DNA of 64,000 nt from contig CANXME010000294.1 in the NCBI GenBank assembly GCA_948144175.1, forward strand, positions 49,776 to 113,775, written 5' to 3'. The translations under genes were made by a program, and so were the position numbers. The DNA comes from Closterium sp. NIES-65. Lineage: Eukaryota > Streptophyta > Zygnematophyceae > Desmidiales > Closteriaceae. This document shows positions 8,833 through 20,100 of the stretch, one piece after another. Every line of letters starts with the position of its first letter. Position 1 is the stretch's first letter. Below the pieces are notes generated by a model, which made no database searches, was not told the origin of the DNA, and was given only the letters and a program-made list of their open reading frames with translations.

Positions 8833-9933
8833 ATGGCTAGCCCTCCTGTGCTAGCCTTCGATGCTGATGGCCGCCCAGTGAAGTTCGACACCTGGCTTGA
8901 TGACCTACACCTCTTCCTACAGCTCACTGCCAAGGAAGACATCTCGCTGTACGATCATGCCTTAGGCCACGCTACTGCTCCTGCTGCTACTGGTGACAGC
9001 TCTGCCCGCTCACAGTGGCAGACTCGTGACGCCCATACTCGCTTCGCTATTCGCAACTCTCTGCCGATAGATGAGCGCGAGCACTTTGGGCAGCACAAGA
9101 CTGCACAGGCACTGTACACTGCTGTCGTTGCCCGCTACTCCTCACCGGCCTCTGCCGCTCTACGCCGTCTCCCTCTTCCCTACCTGTTCCCCGACGTAGC
9201 TTCCTTCCACACTGTCGCTGATCTCATTACCCACCTCCGCACTAGTGAGGCTCGCTTCCGCGCCGCTATGCCTGATGAGTTCCTTTCCAAGAACCCACCC
9301 CCGCTCTGGCTCACTCTCTACCACCTAGTCACGCGCCTCCCTGACACTGTGCGCTCAGTCAGGGACCACTTCCTAGCTCGCTGCCCCACCGAGCTCACCA
9401 TTGCCCTCCTCGAGAAGGAACTGCTTGCAGCTGAGGCTAGCATAGTCGCTGTAGGTGCCTCTCGCGGTGACCCCCGTACCCCGTTCTTTGAGGGGTGTTC
9501 TCCCTCCCACCTTCTTCCCTCTGTCGCCTCTTCTTCTACTGACAACCTCCTTGGTGCTGAGAAGGTCGGGACTGCGTCTGCCTCGAGTGGGCGCCGCAGC
9601 GGCAAGGGCAAGGGGGGCAAGGGCGGTGGTGGTGACAGCGGGGGTGGCGGTGGTGGGGGAGGTGGTGGTGGCGGGGGGGGTGGCGCGGGTGGGGGAGGTG
9701 GCAGCAGTGGGGGGGGTGGCGGCAGCAGCGGGGGAGGTGGCCGGGGCGGAGGAGGTGGTGGGGGTGGCAGTGGACGAGGCAGCGACCGGGGTTGGGGTGG
9801 TCGAGGAGGTGGTAGCGGCGGTGGTGGTCGTGGAGGCACTGGCGGTGGCCAGGGCCAGCAGCACACTCCGTCGCCCCAGGAGGTCCGTGAGTGGTACTCT
9901 CAGCACGGGGGGGGGGGGGGGGGGTGGCCTTAG
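8833..9933 (+). CDS. Copia A Gag
   Basis: Start chosen at ATG 8833 (ACCATGG context, MASPPVLAFDADGRPVKFD), since the same start motif begins gag in elements B, C and F; the frame is open from 8779. The first 220 or so residues are the alpha-helical UBN2-like gag region. A long Gly/Ser tract follows (about residues 255-345), then the PSPQEVREWY motif. The frame ends at 9933 after a G run at about 9906-9922; the homologous protein continues in the next frame, so the stop comes from a length change in that run. The protein packages element RNA. Confidence 0.8.
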   Translation: MASPPVLAFDADGRPVKFDTWLDDLHLFLQLTAKEDISLYDHALGHATAPAATGDSSARSQWQTRDAHTRFAIRNSLPIDEREHFGQHKTAQALYTAVVARYSSPASAALRRLPLPYLFPDVASFHTVADLITHLRTSEARFRAAMPDEFLSKNPPPLWLTLYHLVTRLPDTVRSVRDHFLARCPTELTIALLEKELLAAEASIVAVGASRGDPRTPFFEGCSPSHLLPSVASSSTDNLLGAEKVGTASASSGRRSGKGKGGKGGGGDSGGGGGGGGGGGGGGGAGGGGGSSGGGGGSSGGGGRGGGGGGGGSGRGSDRGWGGRGGGSGGGGRGGTGGGQGQQHTPSPQEVREWYSQHGGGGGGWP

Positions 9934-12900
9934 CTGCACGTACGTCATTCGCACTGGTGACCGCACTGGCCAGCCGTGTGGGGGACCGCACGCCACACAG
10001 CGTTGCTTCGCTCGTCTGAACGACGCTTGGCGTGTTCAGTTCCCTCAGGCCACTGAGCTGCCCCGCTGGGTTGATCTCCTGAAGAAGGGGATTGATATTT
10101 ATGCTCTAGACTTTGATGCTATTCTCACTGCCATGTATGTGATGTCTACTAGTGGAGAGGGTGCTGAGTACCTGAGTGTCCAGCCCGACCCGGGCATTAG
10201 GACTAGTGCGTCTGCCGCTCCAGGTACTCGCGTGTCCGCTACCCCAGGTGCTGGTGAGGCTGCTGCTCTAGGTGCGTGTACGTCTGCCCCCCCTAGTACT
10301 GTGTCGACTGCAGCACTGCACACCTTCACACTGGATTCAGGTGCCTCTCGCTGTTTCTTTCGTGACCGCACTGCCCTTGAGCCCCTTGCTCGGCCAGCTG
10401 CTGTCTCCCTCGCTGACCCCTCTGGAGGTCCGGTCCTTGCGACCTCCTCCACTGTCCTTCCCTGTCCTGCGATCCCGTCGGGCACACTGTCAGGTCTCCA
10501 CCTCCCCTCGTTCTCTACGAACTTGGTGGCAGGTTGTGCACTACAGGACGCGGGTGTTCACCAGTTCACCCCTGCCTACGAGCGTGTCACACACTGCACG
10601 TGTGCCCGTACAGGCCGCCACTTGGCTACCTTTACCCGGCAGCCGGGGTCGGACCTGTACACACTGACTACTGCCCCCCCTCAGGTCGCTGCGTCTGCGT
10701 CCGCGTCAGGTCAGCTGTCCGCCCCCTGCTCGTGTCGCTCTCTAGCGCACGAGACTGTCCTCTGGCACCACCGACTGGGCCACCCGTCTGTGCAGCGCCT
10801 TCGTGCCATGCACTCCCGGTACCTTGTCTCTGGTCTTCCCAGGGTCCTCCCTCCCCTCCCACCCTCGCCTGCTCCTCCCTGTCTTCCCTGTGTCGAGGGG
10901 CGGCAGCGCGCCGCTCCTCACTCCTCCTCGTTTCCCCCGACGACTGCTCCTTTGCAGACGCTCCACATGGACGTGTGGGGCCCAGCCCGCGTCCGTGGTC
11001 AGGGTCAGGAGAGGTATCTCCTGATCGTTGTTGACGACTACTCGCGCTACACCACGGTCTTCCCCTTGCGCACCAAGGGTGAGGTCCCTGATGTTTTGAT
11101 CCCTTGGATCCGCAGAGCTCCTCTCCAGCTCAGCGAGCGATTCCGCTCGGACTTTCGTGTCCTGCGCTTGCACTTTGACAGAGGTGGTGAGTTCTCCTCC
11201 GACCTCTTAGCAGCCTACTGTGCTGAGCACGGCATTGAGCAGTCGTTCACGCTTCCGGCCTCTCCACAGCAGAATGGAGTTGCGGAGCGCCGCATTGGCC
11301 TGGTCATGGAGGTCGCTCGTACCTCCTTGATCCATGCGGCTGCCCCCCACTTTCTGTGGCCGTTTGCGGTCCGGTACGCTGCGCATCAGCTCAACCTCTG
11401 GCCCCGTGTCTCCTTGCCGGAGACCTCGCCCACACTGCTGTGGACGGGGGAGGTTGGCGATGCGTCGCGTTTCCGGGTCTGGGGATTGCGAGCCTTTGTC
11501 CGCGATTCGTCTGCGGACAAGCTCTCCTCTCGTGCTGTGCCCTGCGTCTTCCTCGGCTTTGTTCCGGACGCGCCTGGTTGGCAGTTTTACCACGCCACCT
11601 CGCGCCGGGTCTTGCCCTCTCAGGACGTCACTTTTGACGAGTCTGTCCCCTACTACCGCCTCTTCCCCTACCGCACTGCCCCGCTCCCACCCCCGCCTCT
11701 CTTCCTCGCGCTAGGTGCTGCTGTCGTAGACCCCCTCCCCCCTCAGGGTGCCGCTCCCTCAGGTGTGTCTCAGGTAGACCCGGTCGAGCCTGTTGAGGTT
11801 GCTGTCGACTCTCGTTCTGCTGGGGGTGCTGAGCCTGGGGGTGCTGACTCTGGGGGTGCTGAGCCTGGGGGTGCGGACTCTGGGGGTGCTGAGCCTGGGG
11901 GTGCTGACTCTTGGGGTGCTGAACCTGAGGGTGCGGACTCTTGGGGTGCTGAGCCTGGGGGTGCGGTGACTGGGGGTGCTGAGCCTGGGGGTGCTGGGTC
12001 TGGGGGTTCTGACTCTGGCGCTGCTAGGCCTGAGGGTGCTACACCTGGACGAGACCTCTCCTCGGAGCAGTTGCGTGAGTAGTACTTACAGTACTGCAGC
12101 CTCCGGAGTGTTACCTCTGGGACCAGGCGTACTAGAGGGACTGGTGCTGGTACTTCTCCTCCTAGTCGGGAGCTCCCCTCTCGTGAGCGGATCCGTGAGT
12201 GGTACGAGCGCCGTTGCACACTTTGGAGTGGAGCGCCTCGTCTCACGGACCCGGCTGCCCCTGGTGCTACGGACCCGGGCGTTGGAGCTGCTGCTGGTGC
12301 TGCAGACCCTGGCGTTGGAGCTGCTGCTGGTGCTGCAGACCCGGGAGTTGGAGGTGCTACTGGTGCTGAGGACCCGGGCGTTGGAGCTGTGGCAGGTGCT
12401 TTGGACCCTGGTGTTGGAGCCACTGCTGGTGCTGAGGACTCGGGCGTTGGTGCTGAGGCTAGTACTGGGGACCTGGGCGTTGGAGCTGCTGCTGGTTCTG
12501 GTACTGCAGCTGAGGGTACAGGTGCTGTCCCTGCTGTGTCTGCAGTCGCCGCGCGCCCTCAGCCGTACTTCGTTCCGCTCCTTCAGCAGGTTCTTGGTCT
12601 CTCGCCTCCTCCTGGTCCTCCTCCCTTAGCGTGTTCACAGCCTGTCCCGTCACAGTTACAGTTGCAGCCGACCTCCCCACTACCTGCTCCTTCTCCTTAC
12701 ACTGGTCGTACTGGCGGTCTTACTGAGCGTCGTGAGTCTGCGTCTCGTCCTGCGTCGCCTGTCCGTCCTGCTAGCGCTAGTGCTCGTAGTTCGCGCCAGC
12801 GTCGTCCTCCCGCCCCTGGCACGCACCGGATGTCTCTACGTCCGTCTACTGCTCCTCTGCGTGCCCCTTTGCCTTCTCCTCCTGCGTCCTCTCTTCCTGC

Positions 12901-14815
12901 TCTCGCCGACCCTGCGTCGGACTCTCTTCGTGCTGCCAGTCCTACTGTCAGCGTCTCCTTGCTACTGCCGTCACTGACCCTTCTTTCGAGTCTTCTTCTG
13001 CGTCTGCCCTAGTTGCTGAGCTCGTCGAATTCTACTGCTCACTATCGCCTAGACTACGCTGCGAGTCTTGTCGCTGAGTCTGAGTCTGTCTGTCCTCCGT
13101 CCGTCGGGGGTGCGTGTGCCCTTGGCACGGACGTCCTTGAGGACAGGCAGGAGGAGTTCCAGTGCTTGGCCGCTGCTTCACCTCATCTCGTGCCCGTACT
13201 GCTTACCCCTGAGGGAGACCCGGATGCACTTGACATCCCGACTCCGCGCTCTTACGCAGAGGCGATAGAGGGTCCCTACTCCTCTAAGTGGCAGGAAGCT
13301 ATGGATGCAGAGATGGCTTCCTGGAAGTCCACAGGCACCTACGTTGACGCTGTCCCCCCTCCAGGGGCGAACATCATCAGTGGCATGTGGATCTTCAGGG
13401 TGAAGCGGCCGCCGGGTTCTCCGTCTGTCTTCAAGGCGCGTTACGTGGCTCGTGGCTTCAGTCAGCGGCAGGGAGTTGACTACTTTCAGACCTTCTCCCC
13501 CACCCCGAAGATGACCACTCTTCGGGTACTGCTGCACGTTGCTGCTCATCGGGACTACGAGCTGCACTCTCTCGACTTCAGCACAGCTTTCTTGCAGGGC
13601 AGCCTGCACGAGGAGATCTGGCTGCGCCGCCCACCTGGCTTCACTGGGTCTTTCCCTCCTGGTACCCAGTGGAGTCTCCGGCGTCCAGTCTACGGTCTCT
13701 GCCAGGCGCCACGTGAGTGGCACGACACACTGAGGACTACGCTTGCGGCTCTTGGGTTCGCTCCTTCTACTGCCAACCCGTCGCTGTTTCTGCGCACCGA
13801 CACCTCTCTGCCGCCGTTCTACATCCTCGTGTACGTCGACGACTTGGTCTTTGCCACAGCTGACACTACTGGACTCGCCTACGTGAAGTCCGAGCTGCAG
13901 AAGAGACACACGTGCACTGACCTGGGTGAACTGCGCAGCTACCTTGGCTTGCAGATCACCCGGGACAGAGCACGCCGCACCATTACCCTAACTCAGTCAC
14001 ACATGGTGCAGCAGGTCCTTCAGCGCTTCGGCTTCACGTACTCCTCGCCTCAGGCCACTCCTCTGTCTACTCGCCACTCGCTCTCAGCTCTGCCTTTGGA
14101 TGAGTCCGTAGAGTCAAGTGGCCCGTACCCAGAGCTTGTTGGCTGTCTCATGTACCTGATGACCTGCACACGACCTGACCTTGCATACCCTCTTAGCATT
14201 CTTGCGCGCTATGTTGCTCATGGGAGACACCGACCAGAGCACATGGCTGCAGCGAAGAGGGTGTTGCGCTACTTGTGCAGTACGTCGGGCATGGGGCTAG
14301 TGCTTGGAGGGCGGAGTCCAGTGGTCCTCACTGGACACGCAGACGCTTCTTGGGATGACGACCAGGCTACGCAGCGGTCGTCACAGGGTTACACCTTCAT
14401 CCTCGGTTCTAGCTCTGTTTCGTGGCGGGCTACTCGCTCGTCTTCTGTTCTCGGCTCCAGTTGTGAGGCTGAGATCTTCGCAGGGGCCATGGCTGCTCAG
14501 GAGCTTCGCTGGCTCACCTACCTGCTGACCGACCTTGGAGAGCCGCCTCGTTCTCCTCCAGTCCTGTACGTCGACAACAAGGCCATGCTGGCCTTGTGTC
14601 GGGAGCAGAGACTGGAGCACAGAACAAAACTCATTGCTCTCTGCTACTTCCTTGCTCGTGAGCTACAGCAGCGTGGTCAGTTGCGGCTTGCGTACGTGGC
14701 CTCTGAGGCCAACACTGCTGATGTCTTCACCAAGGCACTTCCGCCTTGTGATCATCAGCGCTGCTGTACCCAGCTGGGTCTTGTGTCTGTCTTGCCTCAC
14801 TTGCTCTCCTCTTGA
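9934..14815 (+). pseudogene. Copia A Pol: protease, integrase, RT, RNase H
   Basis: It continues Gag one frame on. In order: an atypical zinc motif (C-x13-C-x3-H-x4-C, CTYVIRT...CGGPHATQRC), protease FTLDSGASRCFF (about 10325), integrase with HHRLGH and CLPCVEG, catalytic Asp in LHMDVWGP, Asp in LHFDRGGEF, and Glu in QNGVAERR. A GGAEPGGADS-type repeat linker is interrupted by a TAG at 12080. RT has YVDD (about 13835), and RNase H runs to 14815. A short out-of-frame stretch lies near 12965-13035. It needs at least the TAG and the frame breaks bypassed, so it is scored as a recent pseudogene. Confidence 0.88.
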
Positions 14816-15034
14816 CTCTCTTTGTACTGTTACATATATATATATCACTGCTCTTGCTTGTTTAGTCTTATATTTATATATGTACTCCTGCATGTGAACT
14901 GGCCTTGTGGCCTTGCACTTGTGCTCGGATTGTGTGGTGACGTTGTGATCCACCCTGAGCTTGCTTTGCTTTGCTTTGCTTTACTTGACTGGTCTTGTGA
15001 CCCCTAGTTCTCCCCCACTTCGCCTATGGGGGTG

Positions 15035-15161
15035 TGTCAAACATTATATATGTTGTTGTAGTTGTTTATGCTACAGTGGGTTAGCCTATAGGGGGTACAC
15101 ATTCCTAGTTTTTCATACTTGTACTCATTTTCACTGTTAGTTCATCCATTCTTGTTCAACA
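15035..15161 (+). repeat. Copia A 3' LTR
   Basis: 127 bp, two differences from the 5' LTR. Preceded by TATGGGGGTG, the polypurine tract. Confidence 0.95.
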
Positions 15162-15274
15162 GAGTCCTGGCTAGAGGATTTCCACGGGTACTTGCAAAGC
15201 CAGACGAGGGAGGATGTCTCTCTCTATGAGCATACCTCGGGGTCCCTCGATGCCCCTCCTAACACATGTACTCG
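15162..15274 (+). repeat. 113-bp direct repeat flanking Copia A, right copy
   Basis: Identical by eye to 7810-7922. Element B gag continues from here. Confidence 0.95.
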
Positions 15275-16520
15275 TGTAGACCAGTCCAGGTGGACTTCTC
15301 GTGACGCTACTGCCGCTCTTGCTGTCCTTAGCCACCTTCCGCTAGACCAGCACTCCCACTTTCACCAACTTAAGACGACCAAGGTGCTTTAGGACGCTAT
15401 AGTCACGTGCTACTCGTCCCCGTCGTCAGCCACTGCAGGCCATCTGGCGCTGCGGCTCCTCTACCCAAGCTGTCGGACTTCACCACTGAAGCCGACCTCC
15501 TGACTCACCTGCACTCCCTTGAGACCCGCTACACTGCCGCCCATGAGCCTGCCTTTAGGGCCGAGAACAAGCCACCAATTTATCTCACCCTTTAGTTTCT
15601 CACGACCCGCCTCCCTGACTCCCTTCGTGCTGTACGCGACCACTTCCTCGCTCTAGACCCCACAAAGATCACCCTCGCCTCGTTGGAGTCCCATCTCTTA
15701 GAGGCTGAGTCCGCTGCCCTAGCTGCCGCTGCCTAGAGGTGGAGGGGATGGGGGGGGCACTAGGGGTGGAGTTGGAAGAGGAGGGGCTGGAGGTCCGACC
15801 ACTCGTTCAGTTGCGTCTAGTGGTGCAGTGGGGGTGGAGGTGGCTCTGAGGGTGGCCAGCAGCAGCAGCACAGCCGCCAGGCGCAACTGTCGCCGCAGAA
15901 GCTTCGTGAGTGGGCGATCAGACGTGGCAGCTAAGATGGCCCAACTCGCTGCAGGTATGTCCCTTGCACATGTCAGCCTGGGGCAACCTACTCTCGCACC
16001 GACCACACCGAGTCTTGTTGCTTTATTCGCCTCGACAATATGTATCGTGTAGAGCATGGTGACCACATGACGACTCCTGACTCGCTTGCCTTGCCGAAGA
16101 AGGATGTAGATGTCTTTGCTTGTGACTGGGATGTGATCCATGCTGGCATGTATGCGATGTATGCTGCTTCTGCTAGTGTTGAGGAGGGCTGTTACTCGTG
16201 TGTGCCTATAGTTGCTAGGGTAGAGGCTGCTAATATTGGTGCTTTTGACTCAGCTAGCACATGTACAAAGCCTAAGGAAGCCTTGCACACTTTTACACTC
16301 GACTCAGGCGCGTCTCGTTGCTTCTTCCGCAACAGCACCTCAGTCACACCGCTCACAGTCCCTGCCCCCATCATACTGGCCGACCCCTCTAGAAGCCCGG
16401 TCATCGCGTGTGTCTCCACCTGCCCTCTAAGACCAGTGGGTCACGGTCACCCAGCCTGGAGGTGAGCTAGTTGCGATCTGTATGGACTCACGCACTGGTG
16501 AGCACCTCGCCACGTTCACT
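15275..16520 (+). pseudogene. Copia element B, right part (gag to protease), decayed
   Basis: Gag resumes as VDQSRWTSRDATAALAVLSH with a stop at 15390, a frameshift near 15450 and a stop at 15593. Further on are LSPQKLREW (the PQxLREW motif), a degraded Cys-rich zinc region, and protease FTLDSGASRCFF near 16290. It ends near 16520, where antisense Gypsy sequence begins. Integrase, RT and the 3' LTR are absent. Confidence 0.82.
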
Positions 16521-16779
16521 CGGAGTAGGGATAGAAGGATTTATCCGAGGATGATACACCTTCTCATGTACCTAAAACCTTCCCCTAAGCCTTTGCAGCT
16601 GTGTAGGCTTCACTTGTGGGGAAAGGTGGGGAGCCTTAACACCGAGGTGCAGGGAGAGAATATTAACTCCTTAGAACGCTCGACCCTTATCAACGCTCCG
16701 GAGTGGGGTCCCCATATTACCCGGTACCGGTTTAATTTCTGACCCTCTCATATTAAAGGCTTGAAAACCACGAGAAGTA
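16521..16779 (-). mobile_element. Antisense fragment of the Gypsy gag-protease spacer
   Basis: The reverse complement lines up with Gypsy positions about 1535-1815: shared stretches include CTTCTCGTGGTTTTCAAGCC, GTTAAGGCTCCCC and GTGAAGCCTACACAGCTGC. Divergence is high and there are indels. It ends at 16779, right before the LTR of element D. Confidence 0.75.
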
Positions 16780-16817
16780 TGTCAGAAAGTAGGAATCAAG
16801 AATGAATAGGAAGACAG
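16780..16817 (-). repeat. Copia element D LTR, left piece
   Basis: TGTCAGAAAGTAGGAATC... is the outer end of an LTR interrupted at 16817 by Copia C; it resumes at 24272. The LTR is about 100 bp without the insertion. Confidence 0.75.
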
Positions 16818-16954
16818 TGTGAAAGTAGGAAAACAGGAATGAGTGAACTATGAATGAAAGCAGTACAAATATGAAACCCTAACTGGGTTGTACCCCCTAT
16901 GGGATACCCCACTACAGCCTACACAGCAGTATAAGCTATAGATATGTTCTGACA
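16818..16954 (-). repeat. Copia C 3' LTR
   Basis: 137 bp, TGTGAAAG...TTCTGACA, identical by eye to 24130-24266. Confidence 0.95.
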
Positions 16955-17163
16955 CACCCCCATAGGCAAAGTGGGGGAGAACAAGGGGTCACAAGACCAG
17001 TCAAGCAAGACAAAGCAAAGCTCAGGGTGGATCACAAAGTCACCACACAGTCCGAGCACAAGAGTGAGGCCAAAGGCCAGTTCACAAGCAAGAGTACAGA
17101 CATATATATAAAGCTAGACAAGCAAGAGCAGGTATATATATATATGTCACAGTACAAGTGAAG

Positions 17164-20100
17164 TCAAGAGGAGAGCAAGTGAGGCAAGACAGGCACAAGA
17201 CCCAGCTGGGTGCAGAAGCGCTGATGGTCACAAGGCGCAAGTGCCTTGGTGAACACATCAGCAGTGTTGGCCTCAGAGGCCACGTACGCAAGTCGCAACT
17301 GACCACGCTGCTGCAGCTCACGAGCAAGGAAGTAGCGGAGAGCAATGTGCTTCGTTCTGTGCTCCAAGCGCTGCTCTCGACACAAGGCCAGCATAGCCTT
17401 GTTGTCTACGTACAGCACTGGAGGAGAACGAGGCGGCTCTCCAAGGTCAGTCAGCAGGTAGGTGAGCCAGCGAAGCTCCTGTGCAGCCATGGCCCCGGCG
17501 TAGATCTCAGCCTCACAACTGGAGCCGAGAACCGAAGACGAGCGAGTAGACCGCCACGAGACAGAGCCGGAACCAAGGCTGAAGGTGTAACCCTGTGACG
17601 ACCGCTGCGTAGCCTGGTCGTCAGCCCAAGACGCGTCCGCGTGGCCGGTAAGGACCACTGGACTCCGCCCTCCAAGCACTAGCCCCATGCCTGACGTACT
17701 GCACAGGTAGCGCAATACCCTCTTCGCTGCAGCCATGTGCTCCGGTCTGTGTCTCCCAGGAGCAACATAGCGTGCAAGAATGCTCAGAGGGTATGCAAGG
17801 TCAGGTCGTGTGCAGGTCATCAGGTACATGAGGCAGCCAACAAGCTCCGCATACGGACCACTCGACTCTACGGACTCATCCGAAGGCAGAGCTGAGAGTG
17901 AGTGGCGAGTAGGCAGAGGAGTGGCCTGAGGCGAGGAGTACGTGAAGCCGAAGCGCTGAAGGACCTGCTGCACCATGTGTGACTGAGTCAAGGTAATGGT
18001 GCGGCGTGCTCTGTCCCGAGTGATCTGCAAGCCAAGGTAGCTGCGCAGTTCACCCAGGTCTGTGCACGTGTGTCTCTTCAACAGCTCGGACTTCACGTAG
18101 GCGAGTCCAGCAGTGTCCGCTGTGGCAAAGACCAGGTCGTCGACGTACACGAGGATGTAGAACGGCGGCAGGGAAGTGTCGGTGCGAAGAAACAGCGACG
18201 GGTCAGCAGTAGAAGGAGCAAACCCAAGAGCCGCAAGTGTAGTCCTCAGTGTGTCGTGCCACTCACGCGGTGCCTGGCGGAGACCGTAGACTGGCCGTCG
18301 GAGGCTCCACTGGGTGCCAGGAGGGAAAGTCCCAGTGAAGCCAGGTGGACGGCGAAGCCAGATCTCCTCGTGCAGGCTACCCTGCAAGAACGCAGTGCTG
18401 AAGTCGAGAGAGTGAAGCTCGTAGTCGCGCTGAGCGGCTATGTGCAGCAGCACCCGAAGAGTAGTCATCTTCGGGGTGGGAGAGAAGGTCTGAAAGTAGT
18501 CAACTCCCTGCCGCTGACTGAAGCCACGAGCAACGTACCGTGCCTTGAAGACAGGTGGAGAGCCCGGCGGCCGCTTCACCCTGAAGATCCACATGCCACT
18601 GACGATGTTCGCCCCAGGAGGGGGGACTGCGTCAACGTAGGTGCCTGTGGACTTCCAGGAAGCCATCTCTGCATCCATAGCTGCCTGCCACTGAGAGGAG
18701 TAGGGACCCTCTACGGCCTCCGCGTAAGAACGCGGAGTCGGGATGTCTAGTGCATCCGGGTCTCCCTCAGGGGCAAGCAGTACAGACGCGAGATGAGGTG
18801 AAGCAGCCGCTAGACACTGTAACTCCTCCTGCCTGTCCTCTAGGACGTCCGTGCCAAGAGCACACTCACCCCCGACGGACGGAGGACAGACAGACGCAGA
18901 CTCAGCAACAAGACTAGCAGCGTAGTCGAGACGACAGCGAGCAGCAAAGTCGACGAGCTCAGCGACTAGAGCAGACGCAGCAGTGGACTCAAAAGAGGGG
19001 TCAGTGACGACAGTAGCAAGCAGACGCGTGACAGTGGGACTGGCAGCACGAAGAGAGTCCGACTCAGGGTCCGCAAGCGCAGGAAGAGAGGACTCAGGAG
19101 GAGAAGGCAAAGGGGCACGCAGAGGAGCAGTGGACGGACGTAAAGACATCCGGTGCGTGCCAGGGACAGGAGGAGGACGCTGACGCGAACTGCGACCACT
19201 AGCGCGAGCAGCACGAACAGGCGACGCGGGACGAGACGCAGGCTCACGACGCTCAGCAAGACCTCCAGTAGGACCAGTGTAAGGAGAGGGAGCAGGCAGC
19301 GGAGAGGAAGGCTCCAGTAGGGGCTGCGACTGGACAGGCGGTGGACCCTCTACTGGAGGAGAAAGACCAAGAACCTGCTGAAGGAGCGGAACGAAGTACG
19401 GCCGAGGCCGCGCGGCAGCTCCAGACTCAGCAGGGACAGCACCAGCACCCTCAGCGACAGCACCAGCGCCACCCACACCTCCAGCGGCAGGACCAACAGC
19501 AGCAGGCTCAGCACGAACGCCCTCAGCAGCTCCAGCTCCAGGAGGACCCGCAGGGCCAGCAGCTCCGGGAACGGCTGCACCCGCACCCTCGACGGTCGAA
19601 GAAGCTCCAGCTCCAGCTCCAGCAGCACCTCCAGACTCAGCAGCACGCCTCCAGCGGCGAGCGAACCACTCGCGCAGCTCCTGTGGAGAGAGGGGCTCCC
19701 GGCGAGACGCAGCAGCAGGAGAAACCCCAGGCTCAGCAGCTCCAGACGCAGCACCCCCAGGCTCAGCAGCTCCCGACCCAGCACCCCCAGACCCAGCACC
19801 TCCAGGCACAGCACCCCCCGGCTCAGCACCCCCAGGCTCCGCACCCTCCGCAGTAGCACCCTCAGGCCCAGCACCCCCAGCAGTAGCACCCCCAGGCTCA
19901 GCACCCCCGCGCACAGCACCCCCAGAGTCAGCACCCCCAGGCTCAGCACCCGCAGCAGCACCAGAGTCACCAGTAACCTCGACCGGGTCAACGGCGTCTA
20001 CCTGGGACACACCTGAGGGGGCAGGAACCTGAGGGGGGAGGGGGTCTACCGGGGGGGGAACCGGCACAAGGAAGTCCGGGGGAGGGGGGAGGGAAGGAGT

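Larger units (their letters stand above)
7923..15161 (+). mobile_element. Copia element A, full length, nearly intact
   Basis: The element is 7.2 kb with 127-bp LTRs (7923-8049 and 15035-15161) that start TGTCAAAC and end TTCAACA and differ at 2 positions. The primer site TGGTATAGAGCAGG is at 8050, and a GGGGGTG purine stretch lies just before the 3' LTR. Order is gag, protease, integrase, RT, RNase H, which defines Ty1/Copia. Defects are a frame change at a G run near 9910, a TAG at 12080, and a compensated pair of indels near 12965 and 13035. There is no short target duplication; a 113-bp repeat flanks it instead. Confidence 0.95.

Noticed and set aside
9907..9925. Programmed frameshift between Gag and Pol of Copia A at the G run
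   Set aside because: Close relative C codes gag and pol in one frame across the same place, so a length change in a G homopolymer is simpler.
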